Source of the DNA: Sphagnum magellanicum
Lineage: Eukaryota > Streptophyta > Sphagnopsida > Sphagnales > Sphagnaceae
Assembly (NCBI GenBank): GCA_021904315.1
Contig: CM038911.1
Span: 1,180,501 to 1,244,500 of the forward strand
Length of the DNA: 64,000 nt
Reading direction: 5' to 3'
Position numbers and translations under genes: made by a program. Shown piece after piece: positions 1-11,205 of this stretch (the first letter of the stretch is position 1; the number at the start of each line of letters is the position of its first letter). Below the pieces are notes generated by a model. That model worked only from the letters and a program-made list of their open reading frames with translations. It made no database searches and was not told the origin of the DNA.

Positions 1-1790
1 TTCAAAAGCATTACAAGTGAGGAAAGAAAAGCAAAATTGAGACGCGATGTACAAAAAAGAGAAAAATTGAGATGTGATGTAAAAATTCTTAATGAGCAAG
101 TTGTTCAAAAGCAATCTATTGTTGACAAACTAAAGAATGGTCATGTTGGCAAGCCAAGAAAGGTTGTAGTTACAATATTATCTCCACAAGAGATAAAGAG
201 TTAGGAAGTATCAAAAGAAGAAAGGATTGTCACACCTACAAAGGATGATGGGAAGTTGTAAAAGTTCAAAGGATCATACACAAACTAGTTTCAACTTCAT
301 TTGTCGCCTCCCATTGTTATTATAATTAAAAAAACATGGTAACAATTCTGGAACAAGTGCTACACTTTCTCTAAACAACATTAAAGAGACCCAACATGCC
401 AAGTCCTTATGAAAAATTGAATAGGGCATGCTTATGGGAGTGGTTCACTATAAGTGGTGAATTAAAACCAAATTATAAACATGCAATGGAGGTTGGGACA
501 ATAGTGAAATCTAACAAAAAATCTATGCATGCATTGGAGGACTACCTAGAAGTTTGTGATTCATTTGTTGTCATGTTATGAAAAATTAAAGAAGTTAAAC
601 AACCGCTTTCAACTAGCATTATGTAGCCTATTTTCCATGGAATGATAAAATCTATAGCACCTAAAATCTTGCAATTCAAGAAGGCCTTAGAAGGTTTACA
701 GTCACAAAATAATGGACTTGTCAACTCATGAAACAATACATGAATTGGTCTTTTCAAAATGGCCACTACAACAACAAGTAAACTACCACCTAACTGGTAT
801 AAACAAGGATGCAATATGGCTTATTGGGTAGTTTGTCTAATGAAGGTTTATAACATTACTCTAGCCCTAATTGTTAATAATGACCAAACAAGTGTTCATC
901 CTGACGACAAGAAAAAGGACTTGGGAAAGTAAAGCATGAAAGCACATTCAAGTTTTAAGGGTTGAAAACAAAAGATAGATTACGATGGTTGTATTTTCAA
1001 CTAAAAATGGTTTCTTACTTCCCCTTCAGATTGTGTTGATAGAAATTATTCATCGCTATCTACCACCATCTAATGAAGGGAAAGAAAAATGCATGAATTT
1101 AGGTTGGGATCTTACCTTTAGTGAAAACCATTGGTCAACATTGGCGACAACAAAATAATCTTATTGCCATACCTGCACACTCAAATTTACCACTTATATA
1201 GGATTGTAGGAAATTCAAAAGATAGTGTGGTTGTTGGATTGTTGGTTTGTGCATAAGGGCCATGATTTTTTGGATTGGACGAAAGAAACACACCCAAATA
1301 TCTTGGAGATATTTATTCCAATTAATTGCACCAATGTCCTCTAGCTAGCAAATGTCATTCTACAACAACCACTAAAGCATGCATTCAAAGTACAATTCAA
1401 CTAAATTAGACTATTGCAACATCAAACAACAAATTAAGGATGACCAAAATCCACAAATTGACAAAATGAATAACCTAAACCCTTGCATTTGTGAATGGTT
1501 ACATGGTGCATGGAAATAAATGCAAGGCATGGAAGAAATTATTATGAAAGGGTGGGATAAGATAGGAAATACTAGGGCATTCAAAGATGAATTTCAACTT
1601 GTTATAATGGAGGCAAATGAAACCATTTCCTTATTTAATGTCATACTAAACATTGAAGAATATGGTAATGGAATTAATAGAAATGGAAATAGATCCAATA
1701 AAAGCAACTTTGACAATAATGGAAGAATGTTTGCAACAAACAAGCGGAATCACAACATCAATTGCAACTACAAGTTATACATCTACTAGA
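1..1790 (+). pseudogene. decayed pogo/Tigger-like transposase
   Basis: Joining the forward frames across frequent stops and frameshifts gives a recognisable transposase of the pogo/Tigger (DDE_1, Tc1/mariner) type. A charged Lys/Arg-rich N-terminal stretch is readable at about 1-200 and a helical middle at about 396-580. A degenerate first catalytic motif (NNDQTS, family form NxDxTG) lies near 870-890. The second catalytic block (WLLDCW) lies at about 1225-1245 and the hallmark block IPINCTN at about 1318-1338. The third catalytic Asp expected just after that block reads as Asn (LAN in place of xAD) and a stop codon precedes it. No intact ORF remains, so it cannot make enzyme. The 5' end may lie outside the window and I found no TIRs. 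Family assignment rests on motif order and is fairly secure; subfamily is not. Confidence 0.7.
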
Positions 1791-2679
1791 AGCACAAGAG
1801 GATTGAAGAGGATTAACTAGGAAACAGAAAACATTCATATAGGTAAGTTTCATGGCTTTGTGATCATACCATGGTAATTGCACTCTAACCATTGTTGGTT
1901 TGTGCCATAAATTGTTTGAGCTACAATCACCCACTAATGCTAACAAGTCCTATAAATTGTCCCAAGAAACAAAAACATTAAAAATCCACAATTCTGTAAA
2001 AGTGAGAAATTTATTGCACCATGAACGAAAATCACCATGCTAACAACCTTACACAAATTTTGTAAACATAAACTTTCTTCCATTACACAACATTATTTTC
2101 CCATTCATCTAATTTGGGCTAATTCTAATGCTACAAGATGAAAAATCTTTACAAAAAATATTTCAATCAAAAACTGAAAGAACTTAAATTAAACCACCAT
2201 CAATTTGTAGTTTCAAAAAAGGATGTAAAAAAGGATGTTTTTATGATTCATTTTCAAAAACTAAATTTTAACTAAGCAACACATACATGTTTTGCTAACT
2301 CTTAAACACAAACTATCATAATGGGTGGGACAACTTTCTTTATAAAACTTTCTTCACTTGTAAAAGTCCACAGCTTTCCTCAATAATTGTAACAATGTCA
2401 TTTGTTAATGCAATAGCTCCATTACATGATCACACCTTTCTCCCCTGCACTTTTCAAAACATCTACAAACATATGAAAATATTTCACATTGCACCCACCC
2501 ACAATCCCACATCATAGATTTTAAACTTTAAACAAGTGGAATATATATAGGTGTAAAAGTGTTACAAAACTTTAATATACTAAAATTGACATGAGTCAAA
2601 GATTAAACTATCCAACTTAGTTGAGAATATTTGATCACATTTGCATTGCCTCTCCTCATTAGTTCTACCCACGATATAA
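1791..2679. other. AT-rich spacer, nothing recognised
   Basis: No ORF with recognisable content, no clear repeat and no RNA gene seen. It may hold the decayed 3' portion of the transposon whose transposase remnant precedes it. Confidence 0.5.
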
Positions 2680-3312
2680 AGGTCTAAGCATGATTGGGGT
2701 ACCCCTTTTGGAACACTAAACTCACTCCTAAGGATTCAAATTCACTTTTTTCTTCACTTTTCTTATGACTTGTTTTAGATTTTCCCTTTTTTTCTCATGT
2801 CAAATGAATGAATTATGTTCCAAATATTATAGGCATCTAGAATATCTATTGTTTTCACTTATATGAAAGTAAGAATAATAAAATTTATTTAATGTGGGCC
2901 ACGTTATATCAATGGCCCAAAATTCCTAAAAATTTCATTTTTGGAAACTTTTTACATGGTAATAATGCAATTGGTTTATGTCATTCATACATTTTATGTA
3001 CAATAGTACCTAAGGTGTTTATGGTAAGAATATTGGGCCAAAAACATTGTTTAGACATTCCTTATGAATCTTTGAATTTTATTTTTCTAGGAGATAAAAT
3101 CTTTTTAAAAATTTCAAGATTTGGTAAGAATCTTGAAACTTGTTCAAATTTGACATGCTATGCATAGAATAGTACTTTAATAATCCATGAAAAAAATCAA
3201 ACTTTCAATATGAATGTGCAATGCAATTAAATTAGAACATGTTTTAAGTGAAGGGGTCCACTTGATATAAAAGGAGACAATCCTTTTTGGTACCCCAACC
3301 ATACTTTGACCC
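2680..3312. mobile_element. MITE, TIR AGGTCTAAGCATG, 4-bp TSD ATAA
   Basis: The left end reads AGGTCTAAGCATGATTGGGG. The right end, reverse-complemented, reads GGGTCAAAGTATGGTTGGGG, and both continue into GTACC. The 4 bases ATAA flank the element on both sides (2676-2679 and 3313-3316), as expected of a target-site duplication. The 633-bp interior has no transposase homology; the 91-codon ORF at 2892-3167 has no recognisable features. It is a non-autonomous DNA transposon of the same TIR family as the elements at 4292, 5667, 23937 and 33870. The superfamily is uncertain. Confidence 0.65.
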
Positions 3313-3316
3313 ATAA

Positions 3317-4291
3317 CATGTAGTTACAAGCGTGAATATCATAGATATTTATCATTGTTATAAGCAGATAATCAATTGGATCATGATCAAAAACTCCTGA
3401 GCAAAACCATTTATGCTATGTGGCATTATTGAGTGTTTAGATACAAAAAAAGAACATATTTTCAGCAGAGAAATTCATCAATTCGATTAATAGTGTGAAA
3501 TAAGCATACTTGTAAACCCTTTGCATCTAGCAACTAATATGAATCAACAACACCTATGCAAGTTTGGCAATGTATCGAACAGAGTTGCCACATGAGATTT
3601 TGGATGGGTCAATGTATGATCATCTATCGTCAAATTCACAATGGTGTCTTTCTATACAAGCAAACAATCCAAATGGCTTCTAGGGACTTTGTAACAACAT
3701 GCTAATCGTCATTTATCGTCTTTTCCAACTCCCATAAGTACTCCAAATAATTGCCAAGTACCCATAGTTCAAGATAGAACTCATTCCTACCCACCCAACT
3801 TAAACAAAAAAAGGATATTGCATTCCTCCATAAATATTTCTACAACAATTGCCATTATATTTTTGCAACATTGCTCATGTTCCCAAATTCAATAGAATTT
3901 TTTTTGCTAAACTTTGAGAAGCCATCACCTTGCCTTTAATTATGATATGATTAGATGGTCCAATCTTCCCCCTAAAAGGTGATGTGGAAAGGTAAACAAA
4001 AGTGCCCCTAATCTTATAACCAATAACCTTTTTTAGCTACATAAAGTTCATTTTTTTTTATACCCATCTCCAAAAGTGATTGGGTGCATCAACAAGGTCA
4101 TAATTCCATGTTTCAAAATAAATGGTTTACCTATCTTCAAACCCAAACATATACCTCTCAAGGTCAAAAACAAACATGAAGTACAAAAACATTAAGACAC
4201 ACATATAAAAGATAGCCATGAAATGAAGGGAAATAACTTAACCTTCATTGTGCAAAGGTTGAATGCAACCTCAACATACAAGACATCATTA
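3317..4291. other. AT-rich spacer, nothing recognised
   Basis: Stop-rich in all frames. No repeat or RNA signature was seen between the two TIR elements. Confidence 0.5.
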
Positions 4292-5072
4292 AGGTCAAAA
4301 CTTGTAACTAGGAGCTAAAGGGATTACTTTGGAAAAGGATTGCACATTTTTTTTCCGAAAAAAAACTTTTACACACAAATGAATTTTTGAATGAAATTTT
4401 TTGTAAGTTTTTTAAAATATATTTAAATGTTCCCCAATGCATCACATTTACTTTGTTATTCATTATTGAATAAATATGAATTTTAAAAAGTATGCAAATT
4501 CCTTATAGATTCAATGTTTCATCTTGAAAAATGATCAAAATTTTAAGTCATCACCAAAAATTAAAATTTCACATTCTTTAGTTTTATTATATTCTAAGCT
4601 ATAATTTTTCTTTATACATCAGTACATTATAACCCATTCATATGTGGTAAAGGACTCTTGAAGTTCTAAAATTTTGAAGCAATTTTGAAACATTCTTTCA
4701 ATTTTTAAAGTTTTAAAATTCCACATTATTAAAAGTATGAGCGTTTTTTGTGTGTGGCTAATATTTCTTATCATCTATATTTTTTTCAATGAATTTTTAT
4801 TTATTATATGAATCCTTTTGATAGTCCTTTGCAAAATTGACTCCATCTAATGAAGTAGGTGTACATTTTCAAACGTCCTAAATTAAAACCAAAACTTAAA
4901 ATTGAATTGAATGAATTTTTACTTTAAATTCCTTGACATTCATATGAGGGAAAAATGATTAACTTACCATGATTACTATGGTTTTAAATGGTAATAAAAA
5001 AAATGTTTGATTTTGACTAATTATGTTTAACATCTGATGCCATTTTTGGCTCCTAGTTATGTGTTTTGACCC
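4292..5072. mobile_element. MITE, TIR (A/G)GGTCAAAAC, 4-bp TSD ATTA
   Basis: The left end reads AGGTCAAAACTTGTAACTAG. The right end, reverse-complemented, reads GGGTCAAAACACATAACTAG, and both continue into GAGC. ATTA is duplicated exactly at 4288-4291 and 5073-5076. The 781-bp interior is non-coding and very AT-rich. The terminal GGTCAAA and the 4-bp duplication place it with the neighbouring MITEs. It has no transposase, so it would have depended on an autonomous relative. Confidence 0.65.
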
Positions 5073-5666
5073 ATTAGTGAAAAGGTCATGTTCCTTTCAA
5101 TTGCCCAACCTTCACACCATCAACAAAAAAATTCATAACATTTAAAACTGAACATAAGGGATATACACTATGATCCTCACACATCCTCATGTCCCAATGT
5201 CAAGTTAAATTCTTATTATCTTCCTCATGTCCCAACATCATGCTAATTTTTTACTATTTATTTTTTCAAGTAGGGAATGTAGCTCAAAAATAAATCTCCC
5301 CAAAAGGGACAGAAAAGAAAAGCCATGTAGTAGGAAAAAAAAAGGGTGTTACTGCTAGCTTTGGTATCAAAAGCTTTTGAGTCATGATTTTTTTTGAGCA
5401 AAACAACAATCCATAGTAGTCCCATTAGGTTTCCAAAACATTCAGCAACTAACATTTTGAATTTTTCAAATTTTGGCATTTGGCCCAACAAATTTTTAAT
5501 TTTTTTAGTAATTTAAAAATAGTATAATTAATGCCAAATCCGTTTAGGTATTATGATATTGAAATATGTGATATTCCTTGGTTTGATAATGTTAAATCAT
5601 GAACCACTTTCAAATTTAATTGTGTGAGATAAAGAAAAAACTTTCCCTTCTCATGTGCAAAACTTG

Positions 5667-6143
5667 ATGTCAAGTTCATTCACGATTAGGGCATTGAAAA
5701 GACCTATCTAAAATAAAAAGGATTGCAAAGGACTAAGTTTTTATAATATTTATTACAAATTATAGTTATAGTGGATTGTTACATGCTTACAATTAGAATG
5801 ATGTCTTGGTAAATTGATTAAAATATCTGAAAATAAATTTGATACAATATAAATGTCCATTTGAGTTTTTAAAAATCATTATATTGATTATTTTAACTAT
5901 AGCTTTTTTTAAAAAAACTCATTAAATAATGATATTGACTTCAAAAAATATATAATGGATAAAACATATTTATACATATGTTTAACAATGTTCATTGAAT
6001 GCATTTGGTTAAATTGACATCATATGAGAATCTTGAGTAAAAGAAAGTTGCAAAGAACAATAGTATGAAATGTGGGTGTAATTCACTAACCTAATAGTTT
6101 AGATAGTTCTTTTCAATGCCCTAATCGTGAATGAACTTGACCT
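5667..6143. mobile_element. MITE with ~45-bp near-perfect TIRs
   Basis: The two ends form a long inverted repeat. The left arm includes GTCAAGTTCATTCACGATTA and continues with GGGCATTGAAAAGA. The right arm, reverse-complemented, gives the same bases after AGGTCAAG. With the ends set at 5667 and 6143 the flanking 4-mers are CTTG and TTTG, a 3-of-4 match to a target duplication. The long, well-conserved arms suggest a younger insertion than its neighbours. The 477-bp element is non-coding and could fold into a strong hairpin if transcribed, making it a possible small-RNA source (inference). Confidence 0.55.
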
Positions 6144-8372
6144 TTTGCTCTTGATGATGTCCTTTATAACATCTTAAGATATTTATAACTTGAAAAACAT
6201 TTGTTGAGAATTAACTTTGTAACATTACAATTCACTTCAACATTGTAATATATTTCATTAAAAATGAACCTACTACCCACTTCAAGTTCATTAAAAAATC
6301 CTTTTGTGAATTGTGACAATCATGATGTCCTTTATGGTACACCTTAACTTGATGACGCCTAATCATCATACCCTTGTAGCATTTCACCTTGGGTGAAACT
6401 TGAGTCATTCATGTCCACATCTAATGGAAGCAATTCACTCTGGTCAAATTTTGCCAATATTCAAATAATGATTTTAATTTTTGACAAAAGCTTAGACATT
6501 TTCATTAATTTATATATGCCTACATAATGGGTGCATTTGTATTTGGCATGTACCACAACAACACAAATCATGACCTAGTTTTGTCATATGTCCTATGTCT
6601 TAAGGCAAAATGAATGTTTTAAAATGCTAAACAATGAAAGGTGAATATATATATGTTTAGTCCTTCAACCAATAAGTGCAAAAAATGGTAAGTAAAAAAT
6701 AAAATAAAATAAAATAAATGAATGTTTTATTAAAGTACAAACTAATAAGGAATCCAAGACTCTACAACATTTCCAAAATGACATTCTTTCATTTGAATTT
6801 TGGAATGCCAAAGTCGTATTAAAAACATCAAATATTATCCTATTCTTTTGTATTGATTCCATGTTTCCAAGTTCTTTCCAATCCTTTGGAATGTAATTGA
6901 ATTTTTTTTTAAATCAATATGACCATCTTTAATAATGAAACCTTCTTTTTGAAAAAAAATCAAATTCTAGCATCAATTCCAAAAAAATTGATGTTTTATA
7001 ATACTAAAATTTGATAGTCTTGTCTAGAACATATTTTCTTCTTTTGTGGTTAAATTATGAAATAATTTGAACAAATATTATTATATTCCTTTTGAATCCT
7101 TTTCAATAAAATTGCACAATGAAACTTAGTTCTTGAACCAAGTTCCAAGACACTTCAAGATATGTTTTAGTGATAAAAATTATGATTTTTCTTTACCATA
7201 TTGATCCTAATGTACACTATTATTTAATGAAATGAAAAAATGACATAACTTGCAAGTTATACAAATCGTAACAATCAATTAAAGTTGAAATTCAAAAATA
7301 TTTTGCAATGAAATTGTCTTTTTGTGTAATATGTACTTCAATTGTGCACGCACCCTAATGTATTACATATAATATAAATATAATTTGTGATAGATATCAT
7401 ATATATTATATAATGTATAATATGTTATAAATTATAACAATTAAAACATAATATATTATTGTGTACCTGAAAATGATTTCAGATATTCAATTCTCATTAA
7501 ATTTATTTCATATTTATCCCAATGTTCTCATAATACATTAAAAATATATTGTTACACAAGTTCATTCAAAATTGTCAATGTCAATGTAAGTAACCACTTA
7601 CCACAATGAAATTAAATAATGATTAAGCTTTGAAATGACTCCTAATACACAAAATGTACCCTTTTTTAATACATCACCTTTTATAATGATTCCCAATTTG
7701 TCACATCATCCTCACAAGCAAATTGGAACTACTTTTTTGTTTAAAGTAGTCTCTTCGGTGGGCAAGTTTGGCTCCTTATCCGATTTGCACCCTATTATAA
7801 ATATAAAAACAGAAATGTTGCTTTAATCTACACTATGCCAAAAACATGGATCTATCATTAAATTTGCTTGTACTCATACGTGACACGCATGATCACACAA
7901 CAAGCCATGGTCGTATTAAACTTGTCATTTTGACCATGGGATACATGATTATGTCAAAATGACAATGACATGAAGGGACTGCTAGAAAATATAGTTTAAA
8001 ATTCAAAAAAAAATAAGCTAAAAAAATGGGGTTGCTTGGTTTGGATCCATACAAACTTGTTATCAAACGTCATAAAACAATGTGAGAATGTGTGTCCCCA
8101 ATGTGTTCCCGTCTACATATGGCACCAGGTCATCCCCACATATGCACTACATCGTGATATAGGCATGGGTGTCATAAATGTGAACCACATCATGTTCCTT
8201 CAATAAGGTGCCCAAATATATGCAGTCCAAAACAATCCGCGCACTCCAAAGTGTCCGCACCCTAACATTTGCACCCAAAAATCCACACCCCAAACCTGCA
8301 CCCAAGAATGGGCTGCACCTTGAATAACCACCCCTTGTAGGGAATGGCCCCAAATTTTCTCGTTCATATTAG
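6144..8372. other. AT-rich spacer, nothing recognised
   Basis: No credible gene. It holds a short AAAAT microsatellite near 6690-6718 and an AT-only low-complexity stretch around 7360-7460. A slightly GC-richer patch at 8040-8360 leads into the minisatellite. Confidence 0.5.
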
Positions 8373-8650
8373 GGTTGTGTGAAGTGCGAAGGAGGCTACA
8401 CTTAAGTTTAAGGTTGTGTGAAGTGCGAAGGAGGCTACACTTAAGTTTAAGGTTGTGTGAAGTGCGAAGGAGGCTACACTTAAGTTTAAGGTTGTGTGAA
8501 GTGCGAAGGAGGCTACACTTAAGTTTAAGGTTGTGTGAAGTGCGAAGGAGGCTACACTTAAGTTTAAGGTTGTGTGAAGTGCGAAGGAGGCTACACTTAA
8601 GTTTAAGGTTGTGTGAAGTGCGAAGGAGGCTACACTTAAGTTTAAGGTTG
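8373..8650. repeat. 39-bp minisatellite, 7 copies
   Basis: Seven consecutive, apparently identical copies of a 39-bp unit (starting GGTTGTGTGAAGTGCGAAGG and ending AAGTTTAA), followed by 5 bases of an eighth. Because 39 is divisible by 3 and the unit lacks stops in some frames, it creates artificial ORFs on both strands with a 13-residue period; I do not regard these as genes. The lack of divergence between copies suggests recent expansion, unlike the other arrays in this window. Confidence 0.95.
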
Positions 8651-8700
8651 CTAAGTTATATGGGGACATGGCATTGGTATGTAATCATTCTCCATACTTA

Positions 8701-9033
8701 GGCCCACTTTAGACAAGGGTCCAGGATCCAATTTCCTAGGAACCAATTTGGACTGATTTGAAGCAAATTGAATCCTTGAGTTGGACTATACCTTGGTCCC
8801 TAGCCTGATTCTTGGCTCTCCAAATCAGGAGCTCTCCTTTTAGCACTGTTTTTTGGTCCGAATCAATTGATTTTCCCTCCCAAACAGGTGCCATGTAGGT
8901 TTAGCCTCAATTTGCAACCTTTTGGTCTTGGACCCTCATCTAAAGGCCTTGGGAGCAATTTAAAGCTTTTGACCAAAAAGATTGCTTGAATTCATTGGTC
9001 CCTGGACCTTGGACCCCTTGTCTAAAGTCACCC
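8701..9033. mobile_element. Tourist-like MITE (PIF/Harbinger type)
   Basis: The left terminus is GGCCCACTTTAGACAAGGG. The right terminus, reverse-complemented, is GGGTGACTTTAGACAAGGGG. The element is flanked on both sides by TTA (8698-8700 and 9034-9036), the preferred 3-bp target of PIF/Harbinger elements. At 333 bp with no coding capacity, it is a typical Tourist-like MITE. A diverged partial relative sits near 62480-62640. It starts 50 bp after the minisatellite. Confidence 0.7.
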
Positions 9034-9036
9034 TTA

Positions 9037-10423
9037 AACAACATACATATGAGTGGTTTTTTTTGGAAATTTTTCACATCCTGGTGACACACCAAATGGT
9101 ACAAAGGATTTTTATTTTATTTTTTTGCAAAAAACAAGCTAAAGTCCTCATGGTAATGTGGCTGAATCTTCATGTAGATGATTGCCAAACCACCTACCTC
9201 ACAAATTTGAGAAAGAAACATTGCTACATTGCTACATTTCTACATATACCTTTGAAATGGCCAATTTCGGATCTATAGTCACACTTAAACTCATAAAAAT
9301 CTCTAATTTTTTTTACTCTTACACCTGATTGTGCAGGTCTAATGCCAAGAACATAATTATTGGTCCCTCAATTCCAAAGGATGAGACATGTAGAGATCAA
9401 GTTGGCATGTCAAGAGCATCATACCAATGCAACATTGGTGTAAAGCAGTGTTGTACATTCATTTGAATTTTCAAAGAGGGTCCATTGGCACTTTCAGTTT
9501 TTTTAATATTTCAGAAGAAGATAATTGGCTGTTCTGGTTCTTTGAAAAAATCAAAATCAAAGAATCGGGAATCTTGGTTATTTCAACCAAGATTGAAATC
9601 AACCTGAATTGAGTTGATGCTGAATTTTACCTCAATGCCCTATCCTATAAAAAATAGTATGTTGGTAGATAGTAAGGTAGGAGAATAGATGGTTACTAGG
9701 AAGTAGATGCATGTAGATGGTAGCATGTAGGCTGGAAAGCCTAGTGGGTTATTAGTAATGATCTACATGTATATGGGTTGAACTATACCTGTTGTGTAAC
9801 TATTGAACTTAGTTGCACTCCATGTCCATGTAGGCATAAATGTAAAAACATGTAAGTGCAAATGATTTACTCTTACTCACAATGTAAATCAATGCAAATT
9901 TCTCTGAAATTATGTACAAGAATTCTGAAAGGAAAACTTTATCCTTTCAAGATTTAGAGTTGTCAATTGGCTCTTGGTTAGTAGGATTAAAATACATTAA
10001 TATGCATGAATTTCAAAAGAAAGTTCCTTTAATCTCATTGGGGTTACCTTCCTAGTGAATACAAAAAGAAATGAGGGTGTAAAGAAGGTAAAGAAAAACT
10101 AGATAGTTTGATGTTAAAAAAAAATCAAATAAACAAACTTATTAGGTTCCACCCAAACAATGGGTCCAAATGGAGGGTCATAGGTGATGCAAATACAATT
10201 AGAAGTGGACATCCAAAACAATTTGTTGTGTAATATCTAACACCTAATTCTTGATAATAAAAAGTGCACATTTGCCAATGGGTTTTGAAAAAAACTCAAC
10301 AAACTATGAAACATTAGATGCATATAATAAGACCTATGAGACACTAATGTATCTCATAACACTTCTTTTTCAATTTAACTATTCATTTATGCTTGCTCCT
10401 CCAAAAACATTTACACAAGACCA
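9037..10423. other. spacer, nothing recognised
   Basis: No recognisable gene. Short ORFs at 8982-9278 and 9427-9612 lack features. The stretch becomes distinctly more GC-rich where the LTR-like segment starts. Confidence 0.45.
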
Positions 10424-11205
10424 TGTGTAACCGGACATGGGGTGACCGAACAATGGAGCTGCGTTGATTCTGATCCTGATTTTTGCACCGTCTCTTGGCT
10501 GGCTGCGCATTACGTCTCATTACTGCAACTATGCATGGCGGCTACTCTGGAGAGATCATGGATGCTCACCACACTTGAGGAGGACGGCACAAAATTATGG
10601 CAAAGGAGGTGCTGGCTTTTATGATTCGAGGAGTTAGGATGCGTGACGGCGCCGGAGCTGAGAATTGAATGAGGAGGAGAGCTGCAATGGAGCGCAGGAT
10701 CAATTTTGGAAAGGGGAGATCGAGCTAGGTAATGAAGGAGAAGGCATAGTAGAAGGGGATCAGTTTGGGTAGAGGTAGAAGTTAGAAGTTTTGGGAAGAT
10801 GCTGGGGAGCTTGGAAGATAGCTAGTTGCTGATTTCTTCCACTGCGTTAGTGACTAGTGGATGGCTAGCTCCCGAATCTGGTGAGAGTCAGGTTGATTGT
10901 ATCTGAGCAGTTGTTAGCCAACTGATGAACGTTCTATAGCTAGAGGAAGCTTGAGTGGACGAGGATCTGTGTGAAATCCGAACTATACGTTTGGGTTCTT
11001 GGGATTCTGTGTGGGAACCAAGTCTGCAGAGGCTTCGGAAAGATTTTTCCTTTTTGTAATGAATCTATTGTGTGGATCTCTTTGTCTGGATGTTGTTGTG
11101 ATGTTACTTTGGAATCTGTTTGCCTGATTCTCGCTCTGTCAGAGTGAGATCTCCTAGAGGGATCTGGTTGTTATTTGGTCCCTTTCTTTTGGTGACACAT
11201 GTACA
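10424..11205 (+). mobile_element. LTR-like segment in plus orientation
   Basis: Sequence of markedly higher GC begins TGTGTAACC and runs for about 780 bp to a motif TTTCTTTTGGTGACACATG. That motif resembles, in degraded form, the LTR end plus primer binding site of the facing LTR at 14478-15325 read on the minus strand (CTCTCTTTTTGGTATCAG). Both segments are about 0.8 kb, begin TGT and carry GTAATGAA in the second half. A complete element would have its second LTR in the same orientation as the first. This one appears opposed, so it is more likely part of another insertion than the true partner. The boundaries are approximate. Confidence 0.4.

Noticed and set aside
8364-8701. Two ~100-codon ORFs on opposite strands with a 13-residue repeat
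   Set aside because: They are produced by the 39-bp minisatellite, whose unit length is a multiple of three; there is no independent sign of translation.
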